A stretch of 64,000 nucleotides of DNA, taken from contig JALMLS010000256.1 of the NCBI GenBank assembly GCA_038496445.1, positions 62,001 to 126,000 of the forward strand, in the 5' to 3' direction. The translations under genes were made by a program, and so were the position numbers. Source of the DNA: Trichosphaerium sp. ATCC 40318 (Eukaryota; Discosea; Flabellinia; Trichosidae). Every line of letters begins with the position of its first letter. The stretch's first letter is position 1. The notes under the pieces are model-generated. The model worked only from the letters and a program-made list of their open reading frames with translations. It was not told where the DNA came from and did not search any database. Of the stretch, positions 22,801 to 34,301 are shown piece after piece.

Positions 22801-24771
22801 TAATTAACCAAAGAGGAAAAAGTTGGAAAATCGTCATAAATTTTTTTCTAGGTGATAAATCTGAAGAGGAATTCAAGACGTTGTATCAAAGTTACTAAAC
22901 AAGCAGACCCTAGAGTAGATGCACAGTAAGTTATCTTTGAGATCAATAGTATTAAACATATTCTGATTTATATTTAGAACTTCAGGAGAGTTTGAGTCTT
23001 TATCAATGCTTAAATCTTTTTGTGAACTGCCAAATGGAGATTTAGTTACGCTTCAAGAAAACGGTGAGAAAACAGTCGTACCTCTGTCGGCACACGTTGT
23101 TAATAGTTTAATATAGGTCGTATAAGCATATGGCAAGTTGACCTAGAACAACTTGAAAAGCAACTTCAGAAATGGCGTGGTATCATTGGGAAGACTGAGA
23201 AATTGAAACCACTCAGGTTGACTTTTGAATGGAATAAAAAGAAGAACGCAACTGGTCCTAAGTTTGGCAAGGTTGATCCTAAAGATGGAGAACATAAAGG
23301 AGGTAATCAATGGGCTGGTGGTTCCGGTGGTGCCGATACAGCAGGTCTTGGTGGTAAAGGAGGACCATTCAGACTTACAAGTGGTAAACACCATATTTAT
23401 CAAATAACAAAGAAAGAAAAAGAAAATATTTCTAAGGAAGCCAAAGAAGCTGCACGTGCTATGGCGCGGGTACGTTCAAGTATGAGATTTATAGTTTTGA
23501 TTTTAACTTGTTCTAGAATGCTTTAAATGAGCGCCTTGCGGCTATAGAGATGAGTAATTACGAAGCTGCAAAGTATGAATCTATTATTGCTGAAGTTATG
23601 GTTGAAGTAAAGATTATGCGTGCTGTTCTTGAAGCAGCTCAAGCAAAGAATAAGGAACGTGTTTGGTTAAAACAAAAGACATCAGGAGATTTGGATGATG
23701 GAAGACTTGTTGATGGTATCACTGGAGACAGAGATATCTACAAAATGCGTGGAAAACGTGATCCACTCCAAGGTGCGCAAAAAAAACCCACCTTGTTGGT
23801 TTCAATTGCTTACTTCTTTTGTTGCTTGTAGGTGGATTTCAGGAGAAGCCTAAGCGTTTGAGATTCGTTGTAGATGTTAGTGGGTCTATGTACAGGTTCA
23901 ATAGCCAAGATAGACGCCTGGACAGGCTATTACAAGTAATTGTAATGATTATGGAAGCTCTTCGAGGATTTGAACATAAATTCTCTTACTCTATTGTTGG
24001 ACACTCAGGAGATGGTCCAGAGGTACGCTACATATGTAGTAGATTGCTGTAACACTGACACACTGGTTTGTTAGATTCCGTTTGTACACTATGACCTTCC
24101 ACCGAAAAACAGAAAAGAAAGACTTAAAGTTCTTGAAAAAATGATTGCTCATTCTCAATATTGTCCTACTGGAGACTATACACTTGTAGCTACAGAACTG
24201 GCGGTACGAAAAAATTATCAATAACTTTAGTGGCACCCCGTATACATCAAACATGATACAATGTCCTAAGTTTTGTTTTCAAAACACAAAAGCTAAATGT
24301 GAGTGTGGTTAGGTCAAGAATGTTGGATCTGTCCCTGCTGATGATTATTTCACGTTTGTGTTTAGCGATGCAAACTTACAAAGATATGATATTACTCCAC
24401 AACAGTTAGCAAAGGTAAGTGTTTAGCATCAATTCTGTAAAAAAAAAAAACCGAAAAGATGCTTTGTCCAAGGACTTGAAGCAAGGTTAAGGTTACTTAT
24501 TGTTTTACCTACTAGGCTTTAACTTGTGATACCAAAGTAAATGCTCATATTATTTTCATTGCTTCAATTGTTGATGAAGCAGAACAAATTCGTGCTCAAC
24601 TCCCACTTGGAAAGGTACAAAAAAAAAGTTTCACTTTGTTGTTATTTTGGTATTTTTCGTTTACAATCAACTAACACTTTGGTTCAGGCACACGTGTGTT
24701 TAGATACATCCACACTACCACATACATTTAAACAAATATTCACCTCAGACGCATTAAACAGTAATCTTTAA
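16880..24771 (+). CDS. VWA8: VWA8-type AAA+ ATPase with C-terminal von Willebrand A domain
   Basis: Large mitochondrial-type protein of three dynein/midasin-like AAA+ modules followed by a VWA domain; in animals VWA8 is a matrix-side ATPase. Module 1 has the family's degenerate P-loop (FLIGPPGPLRRWLAM) and LSRDTTEADIKQRREIRN, NVLPVLNNLLENREMALEDG and DPPLRSRFQARDV. Module 2 has Walker A GKKGCGKSTVVRELA, DIAVLDGIHRLAPG, and a sensor region. Module 3 has IGNQGVGKNVLADRLLQLL and HGRVLVVDEADKAPTEVV. A long Lys/Gly-rich linker (about 23160-23800) precedes the VWA domain with the metal site RFVVDVSGSMYRFNS near 23860. About 35 short introns. The start at 16880 follows an in-frame stop and no presequence is seen, so an upstream exon may be missing. 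Ends LNSNL at 24771. Midasin was considered but there are three AAA modules rather than six. Confidence 0.88.
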
Positions 24772-25140
24772 TCAAAATATTGGTTGTTAGCCAACAATAA
24801 ATAAAAATCTTGTGTTTGTCTAAATTACGATGCCAATATCTAAATAATACAGTTCTGATTAGAGGTGAGGGTCTAAGTTCTGACTACAGGTGTTTTGATA
24901 CTTTCAATCAACCACAACAGATATCAGAATATTTCCTGAAAAAGCTTCCGAATGGTTTTTTTGAATATACGTAAACGTATCACAACTTGTGAAAACGACT
25001 CCACCTAAACTGCTTTAGCACTTTTGAGAGAATAACAAGCCGTGATCCCTTAATTTCATACCACTTGTCAGACATTACACCTGTCTAGTTTCTTTGACCT
25101 TGGCTCATAGATGGACGAAATTGTAGACAGTGTTACTAAT
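24772..25140. other. Intergenic between converging VWA8 and G-alpha/BTB genes
   Basis: 369 bp of AT-rich sequence serving as 3' flank for two converging genes. I see no gene, repeat or RNA. Confidence 0.5.
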
Positions 25141-27502
25141 TTATTGCGTTTCTTTTGGTGTAATTTTTATCACGTGCTTTACTTGAATAAGTCCTTGTAG
25201 ATGCTTTATTGCAATACTGTTAATCTCAGCTTCTTCTTGTTTAATATTAATGATACCACCATCAACAATTGTAGCTTTCTTGTAAAACCAATCATTGCAG
25301 AAATTGACAATCATAGCATCGTTTGTCATCACTCCGAAAGATAGCCATTCTAGCATGTTAGGTAGTTTTGACATGTCGATATCCTTTTTGAATAATATAC
25401 ACAGTATCTTAGTAGATAGTCTACCCACTTGATACTTATCAGCCATGGCATATAATCGAAGCAATCTTGAAAGTATCTTAGTACTAACTTTATCAGTTTT
25501 AACATAGTCAATAAACATTTCAACTGTAGCAGGTTTCTCCTCTAATGTCAAGGTGTTACCACATTCTGACACTTGAGACTTAATAACATCTTTAAAGAAT
25601 GGACAACGTTCACAAAGTAGATCCTAAAAAGCATCAGAGTGAATGAAAAAACACTACTCACAGAATTTATCTCATATTTCTGCTCTTGTGAAATGATTGT
25701 AAAGTTATCGTTTGATTCACGCTCTGGATCCAATTCTCCTTGCTCTACAATTTCATAATTTTGAGGAAACCAATAAACTTGTTTCACAGCATCTACGTAA
25801 CAATGGATTAACACGGAAAAACCAAACAATAATGAAAATTATTTTTTTAAACAAAAAGTCAGTACCTTCATCTTTATCAGGAGTATCAAGTTGTTTAGAA
25901 GTTAGATTGAATAGAGCACTAGCCAAAGGGAAAGGCTCATTTAAATCAAGTAAATTGACACATGCAAATCTAACAATTTGTCCTTTCCTACCAAGAAGTT
26001 CAAAGCACTTATTAATAATATGCTCGGCACATGTTCTAACACTCTTATCTCCTACAAATAGATTATTATAAAGTACACCAAAGATGGCTTGAATTAGAAA
26101 AGAAAAAAATTACAAATCACGTGCCTGTATAACTCGGAAATTGAGACTGAAATTTTTCAAAGTGGTCATCTAATGCTTTCTCAAAAAAATCAAGATGTGT
26201 TAACACGAATACAACGTTAGCGTTTTTAACATTCTGAGTTGAAATTAATGGTTCCAAATATTGGTTAAATATGGTCAAAGGCTCTTCGTGATATTGACTA
26301 AGAGGAACGAATCTTTGGCAATATTAAAAGATGAGAAAATACAATAATATAAAAATAGCCTAAGGCGAACAAGCACTTGTGGTTTGGTTTGATGTGAACA
26401 TACCCAATCAGGGAAAATACCATAATCGCAGTATCATGCTGCCGCATGCATGAAAAATACTTTCTCTTTTCAGTGCAACGAGCTGAGTTACAAAAGTCAT
26501 TAACTGAAGAGTTTGCTATTTTAAAAAAATGCAAGGTACTTACAGTAGTCGCACAGTTCGCACTTATCACCAGTTGATAGTGTCAAAACATATTCATCCA
26601 AATGGCCTTGAAGCACACGTGTGTACAATCTATCTGAGAGAGTACACTCTTCATATTCATCAGTGAACGCCAACACGCAATCAATGTTTCTGTTTTTTTT
26701 TTGTTAGCAATGTTGTTACATAAAAGCCAACTGCGGACTCACTTTAGCAAGTTATGCCATCTAAATCTATACCAAGAGTCTTTCATGCATTCTTCAAATA
26801 ATGACATAAACTGTTTGTTATTTCGAAGTCTTACAACGTATTTTAGCAAGTAAGCAAAAAAATATTACTGATTATAACCAACTTAAAACAAAAGTTGGCG
26901 TTCTTAAACGCATACCTTCTCAAGGATTCCTGAGCAAGTGGTTCCCAACAGTAACGCAATACTCGTATTATCTCATGTGCATCGTTTTTGCTCTCCTAAC
27001 AAATCATCAACGGTACAGGATACACAAAAAAAAATTCCAAAAAAAAAAACAACATGATCACTTGTAAGATCTTGTCCGTTGTTATCAAGATAATCACGAA
27101 GTTGCAGGTATTGATACAGAGCTACTAATGTTGGTTTTGTTTATACGCACACTATCAACTTTCTGGAATGTCTCGTGCTCGCTAAAAAGTTCAAGAGCAT
27201 TGTGTATACACTCAGCAATGCTAGATTTAGTATGTGTGAGGGTTGATCTGCCTGCTGTGTTATACGGCATTATTTGAAGGAACCGTGTTGTCAAAGTCGT
27301 TTTTCCTAGCAAGTGGGTAGTGTAACGCTAAGTTTAACGGTGAATACCTGCTCCGTCATCGCCTAAAAATGTAAATGATTAGTTTCCATTTCCAAGGCCG
27401 TAACGCACCAAAAATAATCACTGAGAACGGCCTCTCGTCGTTTTCATCGTTTTCATCATTCTCTTCCTTGCTTTTGGCTTGTTTATTGCTTTTATTGCCC
27501 AT
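25141..27502 (-). CDS. G-alpha-like GTPase domain fused to a BTB/POZ domain
   Basis: Start ATG at 27502: MGNKSNKQAKSKEE fits an N-myristoylation site (Gly2, Asn6), as on heterotrimeric G-alpha subunits. After an acidic Asn/Asp/Glu stretch comes the P-loop FGDDGAGKTTL, split by two introns. A helical region follows, then WYRFRWHNLLKNIDCVLAF at the place of the G-alpha switch-II/G3 segment, then VVFVLTHLDFFEKAL at the place of the NKxD motif (here THLD, so guanine recognition is altered), and a late FACVNLLD at the TCAT position. The last third is a BTB domain: LLCERCPFFKDV, EKPATVEMFIDYVKTDKVS, LLRLYAMADKYQVGRLSTKI. BTB domains dimerise and bind cullin-3. Canonical DxGGQ is not seen, so GTPase activity is doubtful. 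Fourteen or so introns, one of about 26 nt (near 27160-27135). Ends PKETQ at 25141. Confidence 0.7.
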
Positions 27503-27802
27503 CAAAGCATAAATCAGTACGAAAACGCGTTGTGAGATATTTTTGGTGCAAAACTGTTGCTTGGTTCGTTGAAAGAAGGTACTTTATTAAACAAAGACAT
27601 GGACTTAAACTATGTTGAGATTTGCCGTTGTCACATACGTGCCAGTCAAGAAATATGTTGATTGCAAATCACGTGCGTTACGCGAACTACGGGTGTACTA
27701 GTAAACTAGTGTAACAAAAACAAACATGGAGCTCTAATGTGCTTAATCATCAAGGTTATTGACTTAACTTGGAAAGTGTAATTAGTCGTTCTACACTCCA
27801 CA
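27503..27802. promoter_or_regulatory. Shared upstream region of two divergent genes
   Basis: 300 bp between the G-alpha/BTB gene (-) and the saposin/amidase gene (+). It includes a CACGTG near 27670 and a short palindrome ACTAGTAAACTAGT at about 27697. No coding sequence seen. That it works as a bidirectional promoter is inference from layout. Confidence 0.4.
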
Positions 27803-29823
27803 ATGCCCAACTCGCTATCGTTGCTGCTTGTACTATCATTTTTTGCTCTCATTCTGACGGAATCAGTAAAGTTTCCTGGCCTATCAGGCCGTTATTCCAA
27901 AGAAGAAGTTCGAAAAGTTGTAAAACAATTCGGCAGCTTGCTGGAGCTATCCAAGAAGATTTCTGTAACTAGCGGTGATGCACTAACCGTAAAATGTATG
28001 TAAAAAATGATATGAGCACGTGTCTAACCAATACTAATCGCGTCTGCAAGGTGCTATCTGTGGCATAGTGGTAAACGAGCTTGAAGGTATTCTTGTCGAA
28101 AATCGCTCTTTGAGCGATATAAAAGCTCTCTTTGACAAGAACGTATGTCAACCATTGCCCTATCTACAACGAGAAGAGTGTGAGATCGTAGGTTATTCTA
28201 TACCTGATATTGTGCGCAATAATCAAGCTTGAATCTTGCTAACCCTACTCTTCTACATAGCTAGAACTTTTGGAAGCTAAACACACTGTTCGTGGTGTTT
28301 GTACAGAGATAAAAATGTGTACACAAACAGGCCTACCTGTGCACAATATTACAGGTTACATCGCAATTTACAAAATATCACGTGACTAACAGAAATCATA
28401 GAGGAGATACCAACATTTGTTATTAACCTTGACGATGCTCCTGAGAAAAGATGTACAGTTTGTGTTTTGCGTTTTGTTATACTAATCCGTCTACCAGTAA
28501 CAGAAGTATGTTCTGATCCTAAAATTCGATACAACGGTAGATACCTTATTCAATCTTTGGAAGATGTATTTGACGATACAGCGTTTATACTTGACGACAT
28601 TGGGAAGGTACACTTACAGCTTTATTCACAAAAAAAGCACTTAATATAAAGTCTTTATTTTCTAGGCTCTGAATGAGTTATACTTTCCTTACGAATATGC
28701 ACAAGAGATTAAAGGATGTGCTCAAGCCATGAACGTGTCATACGGATATTTATCCGTACTCAATGTCGGTTACGAAGTTGGGCATGTGCAATCAATGTTT
28801 TTTCTCAGATGTTTCTTATATTTTTTTTGCAGGGCTACCTGTACATCAATAGTAGCGCAAACTATGTCTGGCGATATTTTACATGCAAGAAATATGGATT
28901 TTCCTATTGGCATGGGATTCACTGATATTCTGCACGCTCAAATCGTTTTTGTCATCACTTTTCTGATTTCCCTAGGCGCGACATTCTTTACCAAGCTGAT
29001 TATCAAAGAGGCGGAAAGACTGTTTTCTATGCTACTAACTTTGCTGGATACGCAGGAGTTCTAAGCGGTACAGTACTTATGACACATGTGATATAATGAC
29101 GTTTGAATAGGTCACAAACCTGGCGAGTTTTCTGTAACGATTGATACACGTTTTTTTCCAAAAGGCATATCACAAATGTTTTATGATGTTATTGATGCTA
29201 TCGAGGTACTAGACAACTCAAAACGAATAGCCTGCTCAAGCCTCCCGTCTCTAAACAACAATTGATAGAATACAAATGCGACACTTGTTTCTTTCCTAAC
29301 AAGGGATGTGATGATGAATGAAAACGATTTCAAATCAGCAAAAGAAAACTTGTCAAATGGACCTATTGTAGCAGATGTGTACTATACACTAGCCGGTAAT
29401 TCTCCTGGTGAGGGCTGTGTTATATCTCGTAATAGACAGAATGCTACAGATGTATGGAACTTGAACGCACCAGATCAGTGGTTCTTGTTGGAGACCAATG
29501 TACAACACTAGGTTGTGGTTTTTATTTCTGATACTCTTCTCTTAGTTCGATCATTGGCAACCTGCACCATGGTGGGATGATAGAAGAGATCCCGGTATGT
29601 TACACATGCGTACTCTCGGAAGAGATGGTATCACTTTAGACGGCATGTTCAAGGTAATAGCAAAACTGACGCCAATCTGTTTTTATGTCTAATTTCAATT
29701 TAGAGCGTTCTCTCCCTTAAACCTACACTCAATCTCCAGACAGTCTATAGTATCTTGAGTAATCCAAAGATTGGTTACTATCATAGTTACAGACGCTATT
29801 GTCATTACCCTTGTGTTCAGTAA
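27803..29823 (+). CDS. Saposin-domain acid ceramidase/NAAA-like amidase
   Basis: Secreted or lysosomal N-terminal-nucleophile hydrolase that would cleave fatty-acid amides such as ceramide or N-acylethanolamines. The ATG at 27803 starts a signal peptide (MPNSLSLLLVLSFFALILT). Residues of the next exons form a saposin-B module with the six-cysteine spacing: KCAICGIVVNELEG, DKNVCQPLPY, EECEI, GVCTEIKMC. The amidase follows: IPTFVINLDDAPEKR is the family's N-terminal block, and LNVGYE comes before the self-processing site. ATCTSIVAQTMSGDILHARNMDFP then supplies the catalytic Cys and the Asn-Met-Asp binding motif. Later come PGEGCVISRNR, DQWFLLETN and HWQPAPWWDDRR. Ends at the TAA at 29821. Human acid ceramidase and NAAA lack the fused saposin and use a separate saposin instead; here the activator is built in. 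Introns are 40-100 nt. Confidence 0.82.
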
Positions 29824-29990
29824 AGTACACACCCCCGCTATCACAAAATGTAGTTCGAGGTTTTTTGGTTTAACAACCAATGACTGCACGTGAAATGAAG
29901 TCAATTACGCTTACAAACTGCTAGCTGTGCGTGTAGTTTTATTTTGACAGGTTTATATTGTGATCACTATGTTACAGTTGTGTTTGAGTT

Positions 29991-30532
29991 TTATTGTTCT
30001 GCAGACGCTTGAGATGGTGGCATTGCGGCTGCAGATGCGTCTGGAATTGGTGGTGATGTAGTTGTTGCTGTCTCTGGTGCAAAACCAAAAAGAGTTTGTA
30101 GTTTTACTTTCCTTTCGTTCCATATTTTCTTAGTACGCTCTATTTTCTCTTGTCTCTCTCGGTAGAACTATTTCGCGTAAGTGTCATTGTTTTTCCGTTA
30201 TGATCAATTGACTGTGTAAAAGTATATATTGTAGTGTTACCTTCTTAGTGTTGCAGTCCAAGTACGCATTTATTTCATTAACGCAACCTTCTTTTCCTTT
30301 TGTAGTTTGGCAATTCAAGGATGTCTGTTGATATTAGTAACGTTTTCCAGGCGATAACACGCACCATTGCCTGTTCATCACATTCACCATAATCTAGTGA
30401 TCCTTGACGCTTTGTATTCTTCTGTAACAGAGATTAGAGCGTAACTAAACCGGTTTTGTAACTTACAATTAAATCTAACATTCCTTCTCCAAAAAATAGC
30501 TTTTCCATCTCCTCCTCCGTAGCTTTATCCAT
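29991..30532 (-). CDS. Small cysteine-containing protein, possible CHCH-type
   Basis: Roughly 130 residues from four exons. Start ATG at 30532 (MDKATEEEMEKLFFGEGMLDLI); stop TAA at 29991. The middle has GECDEQAMVRVIAW and, after an intron, LNCQTTKGKEGCVNEINAYLDCNTKKF. The last three Cys are spaced C-x8-C-x9-C in a probable helix, which resembles CHCH (Cx9C) proteins of the mitochondrial intermembrane space but is not a perfect twin Cx9C. A basic helix (RERQEKIERTKKIWNERK) and a Pro/Ala/Thr-rich tail follow. Function uncertain. It is divergent from the C2 gene, with 183 bp between starts, and converges with the saposin/amidase gene. Confidence 0.55.
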
Positions 30533-30715
30533 TTTTAATCTGACAAGCAGCTAGCAAGCTATTTTGAGGACGTTGTTTGGCTCAGTTCAACTAACAACAG
30601 AACTTCAACGACATTTTTTTTACGCGCAAAAATACTACCGACCCTTTTCGTAAAAGTTCAAGAGGTTAGCAAACGACTTTGTAACTGAACAATAGTAACA
30701 CACAACGGGAACAAC

Positions 30716-32194
30716 ATGAAATCTGAATTTAGAGTCAGGTAAAGCCGTCAAAACCCTTTTTATAATTGCCCCTTATGCCTATTAGGATAGTAGAAGTAAC
30801 AGACCTACCAAAATATCAAGGCAAAAAGCCAAATACTTACGTTGAGGCAGCGATCATAGGAGATTACGGGAGAACACAAAGGACGAGCGTTAAACAAGGC
30901 GTACGACGTTATTAAAACTGCAATTTGTCGAAAATGTCTAAACGTAAACTTCTAGGAGTGTAATCCGATCTTTGATAACGAATACAAATGGCGCTTGAAG
31001 AAGAAGAACATTAAATTGCGTCTAACAGTTCGCGTAAGTATTTTTGATAGAAACATAAAACGTCTATTGACGTTTAAAATCATAAACAACAATCGACTGA
31101 CAACCACCACGTCAGTTTTCAACCAACAAAACGAGTTGTAGTTTGGAAGCCTACACGCGAATTTTCAGGTTTCACTAACGCTTTTTCTGTGGTAGCATAA
31201 AAACAACTGGGCAGCTGATAAAAGCTTTGGTAACGTAGAAATCACAATAATGGGTTTAAAATCACAAACGCCAAAGGAATGCTTCTTTAAATTACCACAC
31301 AACCAAGTACGTAATCACTTCATCGTAATAGAACCACTCTCGTGTTCACTCTAGCAATTCAAGCCAAAAAAAATTTGAAATTACCCGTCAACCCGTAAAA
31401 CCCCCAAAATTAATCTATATACTCATACATACTATAGGGGACAATACATTGCGTACTTACATGGTCTGACTTGGAGGATATGAAAAAAGAAGTAGAAACG
31501 CAACGTATGATACGTACAACAATGGCCGCTCAACAACAGCAACAGCAAACAGGATACCCTGGTGCTCAATTTAATACCACTCAACAAGCAATGCCAACAC
31601 CAGGTAAAACAAACCAACCTATGATGCCAATGACTATGAGCATGCAACCAATGCCTATGATGATGCAACCTATGCCTATGAACCCTATGATGTCTATGCA
31701 AGCACCTATGGTTAATCCAATGATGTACACTGGCGGCTATGCGCCAATGCAGATGGGAACTTATCAACGTGCGGCTTTACTATTTTTTTTTTTTTCTCTT
31801 TTGAGATGCATGGTTATATTGTTTGCTTACTTGCCTATTTAGCTGGACCACAGCCAATGATGATGACTGCACCTGCACCTATGTATAATATGGCACCTAA
31901 CGGTCAAGTACCACCACAACAACCAGGTAAATATTTTTTGGCTTGTTTTTTTTTTCATTCGTTTCATTTTTGACGTTGTCTAGGTTTTAATCCAATGATG
32001 GCTACTGCAAGACAAACAAACTACACACAAACAAGCCAATTATACCCAATGATGCCACCAACTGCTACAAATCATCCTGCTGCAGCTCAAGGTACTTTTA
32101 TTGAACTTTTTTTTATTTTTTATTACGTCTATTCTTTCTGTTTTTTGTTAATGTCTATTCAGGTCCTTTCGTTCGTCCTGGACTTGATAAGTGA
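30716..32194 (+). CDS. C2-domain protein with Met/Pro/Gln-rich tail
   Basis: The ATG at 30716 leads directly into a single C2 beta-sandwich: FRVRIVEVTDLPKYQGKKPN, YVEAAIIGDYGRTQRT, then a break and NPIFDNEYKWRLKKKNIKLR, and SFGNVEITI. These match the order of C2 strands, where the NP-x-F/W-N/D motif is typical. The usual calcium-binding Asp cluster is largely absent, so Ca2+-independent membrane or protein binding is more likely. After GTIHCVLTWSDLEDM the protein becomes low complexity: Gln runs near 31530 and repeats of P-M-P-M-M/T (31618-31760), continued over two small exons to PFVRPGLDK and the TGA at 32192. Such tails are often disordered and drive assembly. Seven or so introns. Confidence 0.72.
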
Positions 32195-33069
32195 GTATAT
32201 ACCACATATTATTTGCGTAGAGTATTTCCACCCAAGTGCACCTCCCACAAGACGTTTCAAGTTGCGTTAAAAACAGATTGTAAATAAAACATGTCATTAT
32301 TACAATCTTTCTCTGTTACTAGTGTGATGGTATTACATATCCGTAGCTGTTATAATCTCTAGCATGTTTCATTGCTTTGATGATGGTTGTAGACGGATAA
32401 ACTCAAACTAGCAGACTGGAGAGTAAAATACAAAAAAGTTAGTTTTCAAGCCTACTCGAAGACTGCGTGTATTTTTTACTCCATTATGTATAGTTAGACC
32501 GGCACTCTTGAGACGTATTTGTACCGCACCGAACCAGCAGTTTAACGCCTAATACATGGAATTCGAAAAACGCTTGTATTTGAAGTAGTGTAACTTTGAA
32601 AGCGATTGCAAAGCTAATTTTAGCTCAGTTTATGTACGCACGTGGTTTTTTTAAGGCAATTCAGTCCAACTATATCTAAGACCGAGTCATTAACAGCGCC
32701 AATAACCGTGCATTGTTACTCACGTAGTAGTTCAGCCTGCTCCTACGCGGGTTAAAAAAGTTCGTGTTTTTGAACTTCATGGCTACATTCATTACTCCCT
32801 CAACAGTATTGTGTCAATTAAGGCATGGAAGTAGTGCAGTATGCAATGTGTGTCACACGGTTTTCATTTTGTGCTCAACAATCTTACGAAAGTCGAGCAA
32901 ACCTTTATGTGAACAGTATACTACGTGTAAAGTGTTATCATAACCATAGTGCTCATAGGAAAGTACTATGATTGTAGCACCCTAAACGTGCTATTCTTGA
33001 ACTAGGTTTAGTCGTGTGAGCACAACTTAACAAGAAGACTTATTTCTTTGTCAATACCCGAAAACTACA
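32195..33069. other. Long intergenic region, no gene seen
   Basis: 875 bp with no long open frame, no tRNA fold and no match to the repeats found elsewhere in the window. One CACGTG near 32639. The last 100 bp are presumably the promoter of the mucin-like gene. Confidence 0.45.
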
Positions 33070-34139
33070 ATGACTAAAGCTCTCTTGATTACTTTCTTTC
33101 TATTTTCCGCAGCATTAGCAATCAGTACGCACTCTATTTTAAGAATTGAAATATCAAACTGGCTATTTTCGTTTATAACTCTTTTACATTACAATTTATT
33201 AACCTCAACTAAGGCGTGGGTGACAGGGGGAATTGTAAGTTTATAGCTAGGTCTAATATACTGGCATCATCGTCAGAACCGAATAATCCAGACTTTATCG
33301 TTTCTGATAATGCTACGGAGTATATTAAGTTGGGACCGCCTACCTTCTTGGTTAATATAGACTCAACCTTCTTTTCGTTTACTGTCAACAGCTCAACAGT
33401 AACCAGTGATATATTCGGGAATATAGATATGATTTGCATCATGGAGCAACCGTAGTGTCAGGTAAAATTGAGACTGAAGAGTTTTTTTTTTATTCTATTT
33501 CCACTCAAGCACTCAAAACGCTTTTCTTTGACAAATTTTTCACTTGGTAGCATGCAATACATATAATCTAAAGTCATTACTCTATGATTACGAAAGCAAA
33601 CATTAAAATGAAGCAGTATTGGCTACAAAGTTGAGAAATGCTTCTTTTTTTTCTGAAAAAGTTGTTTTGCTACAATTGTCGTATTGTACTTTTCCTAAAA
33701 TATTCTTGTAGGTTTTTATCTCAAATCATCTAACTTCCCAAACCCTCCTTTTGCAGTAAAATTCAACTCAAATTCATTCAAGTGAGTACCAATAACCAAA
33801 ATCTCTTTAATTATTAATCAATTACATAGTTTTACATTTCCAACAAATCAACAATTGAACGGTGTTTTTACTAGTATGTTTGTGTACGAACCTATACCTC
33901 CAACAACGTTACCTCCAACAACACTGCCTCCAACAACACTGCCTCCAACGACTTTGCCACCAAATACGCTGCCTCCAACTACAATGGCTCCAACAGCAAC
34001 TTTGAGTCCAACAACACAACCTCCGACAACTGTTGCACCGACAACTATTGTACTAAGTGCTTCTACACCAAGAAGTTTATTAGCTTTTTGCTGGTTTTTC
34101 TGCTTTTGTTTGGCAGTGTGTTTGTCAATGAATGCTTAA
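33070..34139 (+). CDS. Secreted mucin-like protein, probable GPI anchor
   Basis: The ATG at 33070 starts a signal peptide (MTKALLITFFLFSAALAIS). A small ectodomain follows in three exons: GDRGNCKFIARSNILASSSE, LGPPTFLVNIDSTFFSFTV, and after a longer intron GFYLKSSNFPNPPFAVKF, then FTFPTNQQLNGVFTSMFVYE. Next is a stalk of repeated T-T-L-P-P units (33895-34040), suited to O-glycosylation. It ends in a hydrophobic stretch with no basic tail (SLLAFCWFFCFCLAVCLSMNA), the profile of a GPI-anchor signal. The reading frame between about 33390 and 33460 does not run cleanly: one frame stops at 33453 while another (HHGATVVSG) joins the next exon, so an unseen small intron or a lesion lies there. Function unknown. 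Confidence 0.55.
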
Positions 34140-34301
34140 AATAAATATTCTGTTTCAATCAATTGGACTCTATACAAAGGCACGATTTTTTCATTTCAGT
34201 CAGGAACGGAGTACAAATTGAAATAAAACAGGTGCATTTACAGGTTCATCAAAATTAGGAAGTAATTACGTCAGGCTTAGCAAGCCTAAGTTGTTTTCAT
34301 T

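Noticed and set aside
16880-24771. Midasin (MDN1/Rea1)
   Set aside because: It has several AAA+ modules and a C-terminal VWA domain, but only three modules and VWA8-specific blocks around NVLPVLNNLLENREM and QARDV; midasin has six modules and over 4500 residues.
25141-27502. Origin recognition complex (ORC4/ORC5) ATPase
   Set aside because: The P-loop alone fits, but the later motifs follow a G-alpha pattern and the C-terminus is a BTB domain rather than a winged helix.
31432-31767. His-rich minus-strand protein
   Set aside because: It is the antisense shadow of the Met/Pro/Gln-rich tail of the C2 protein.
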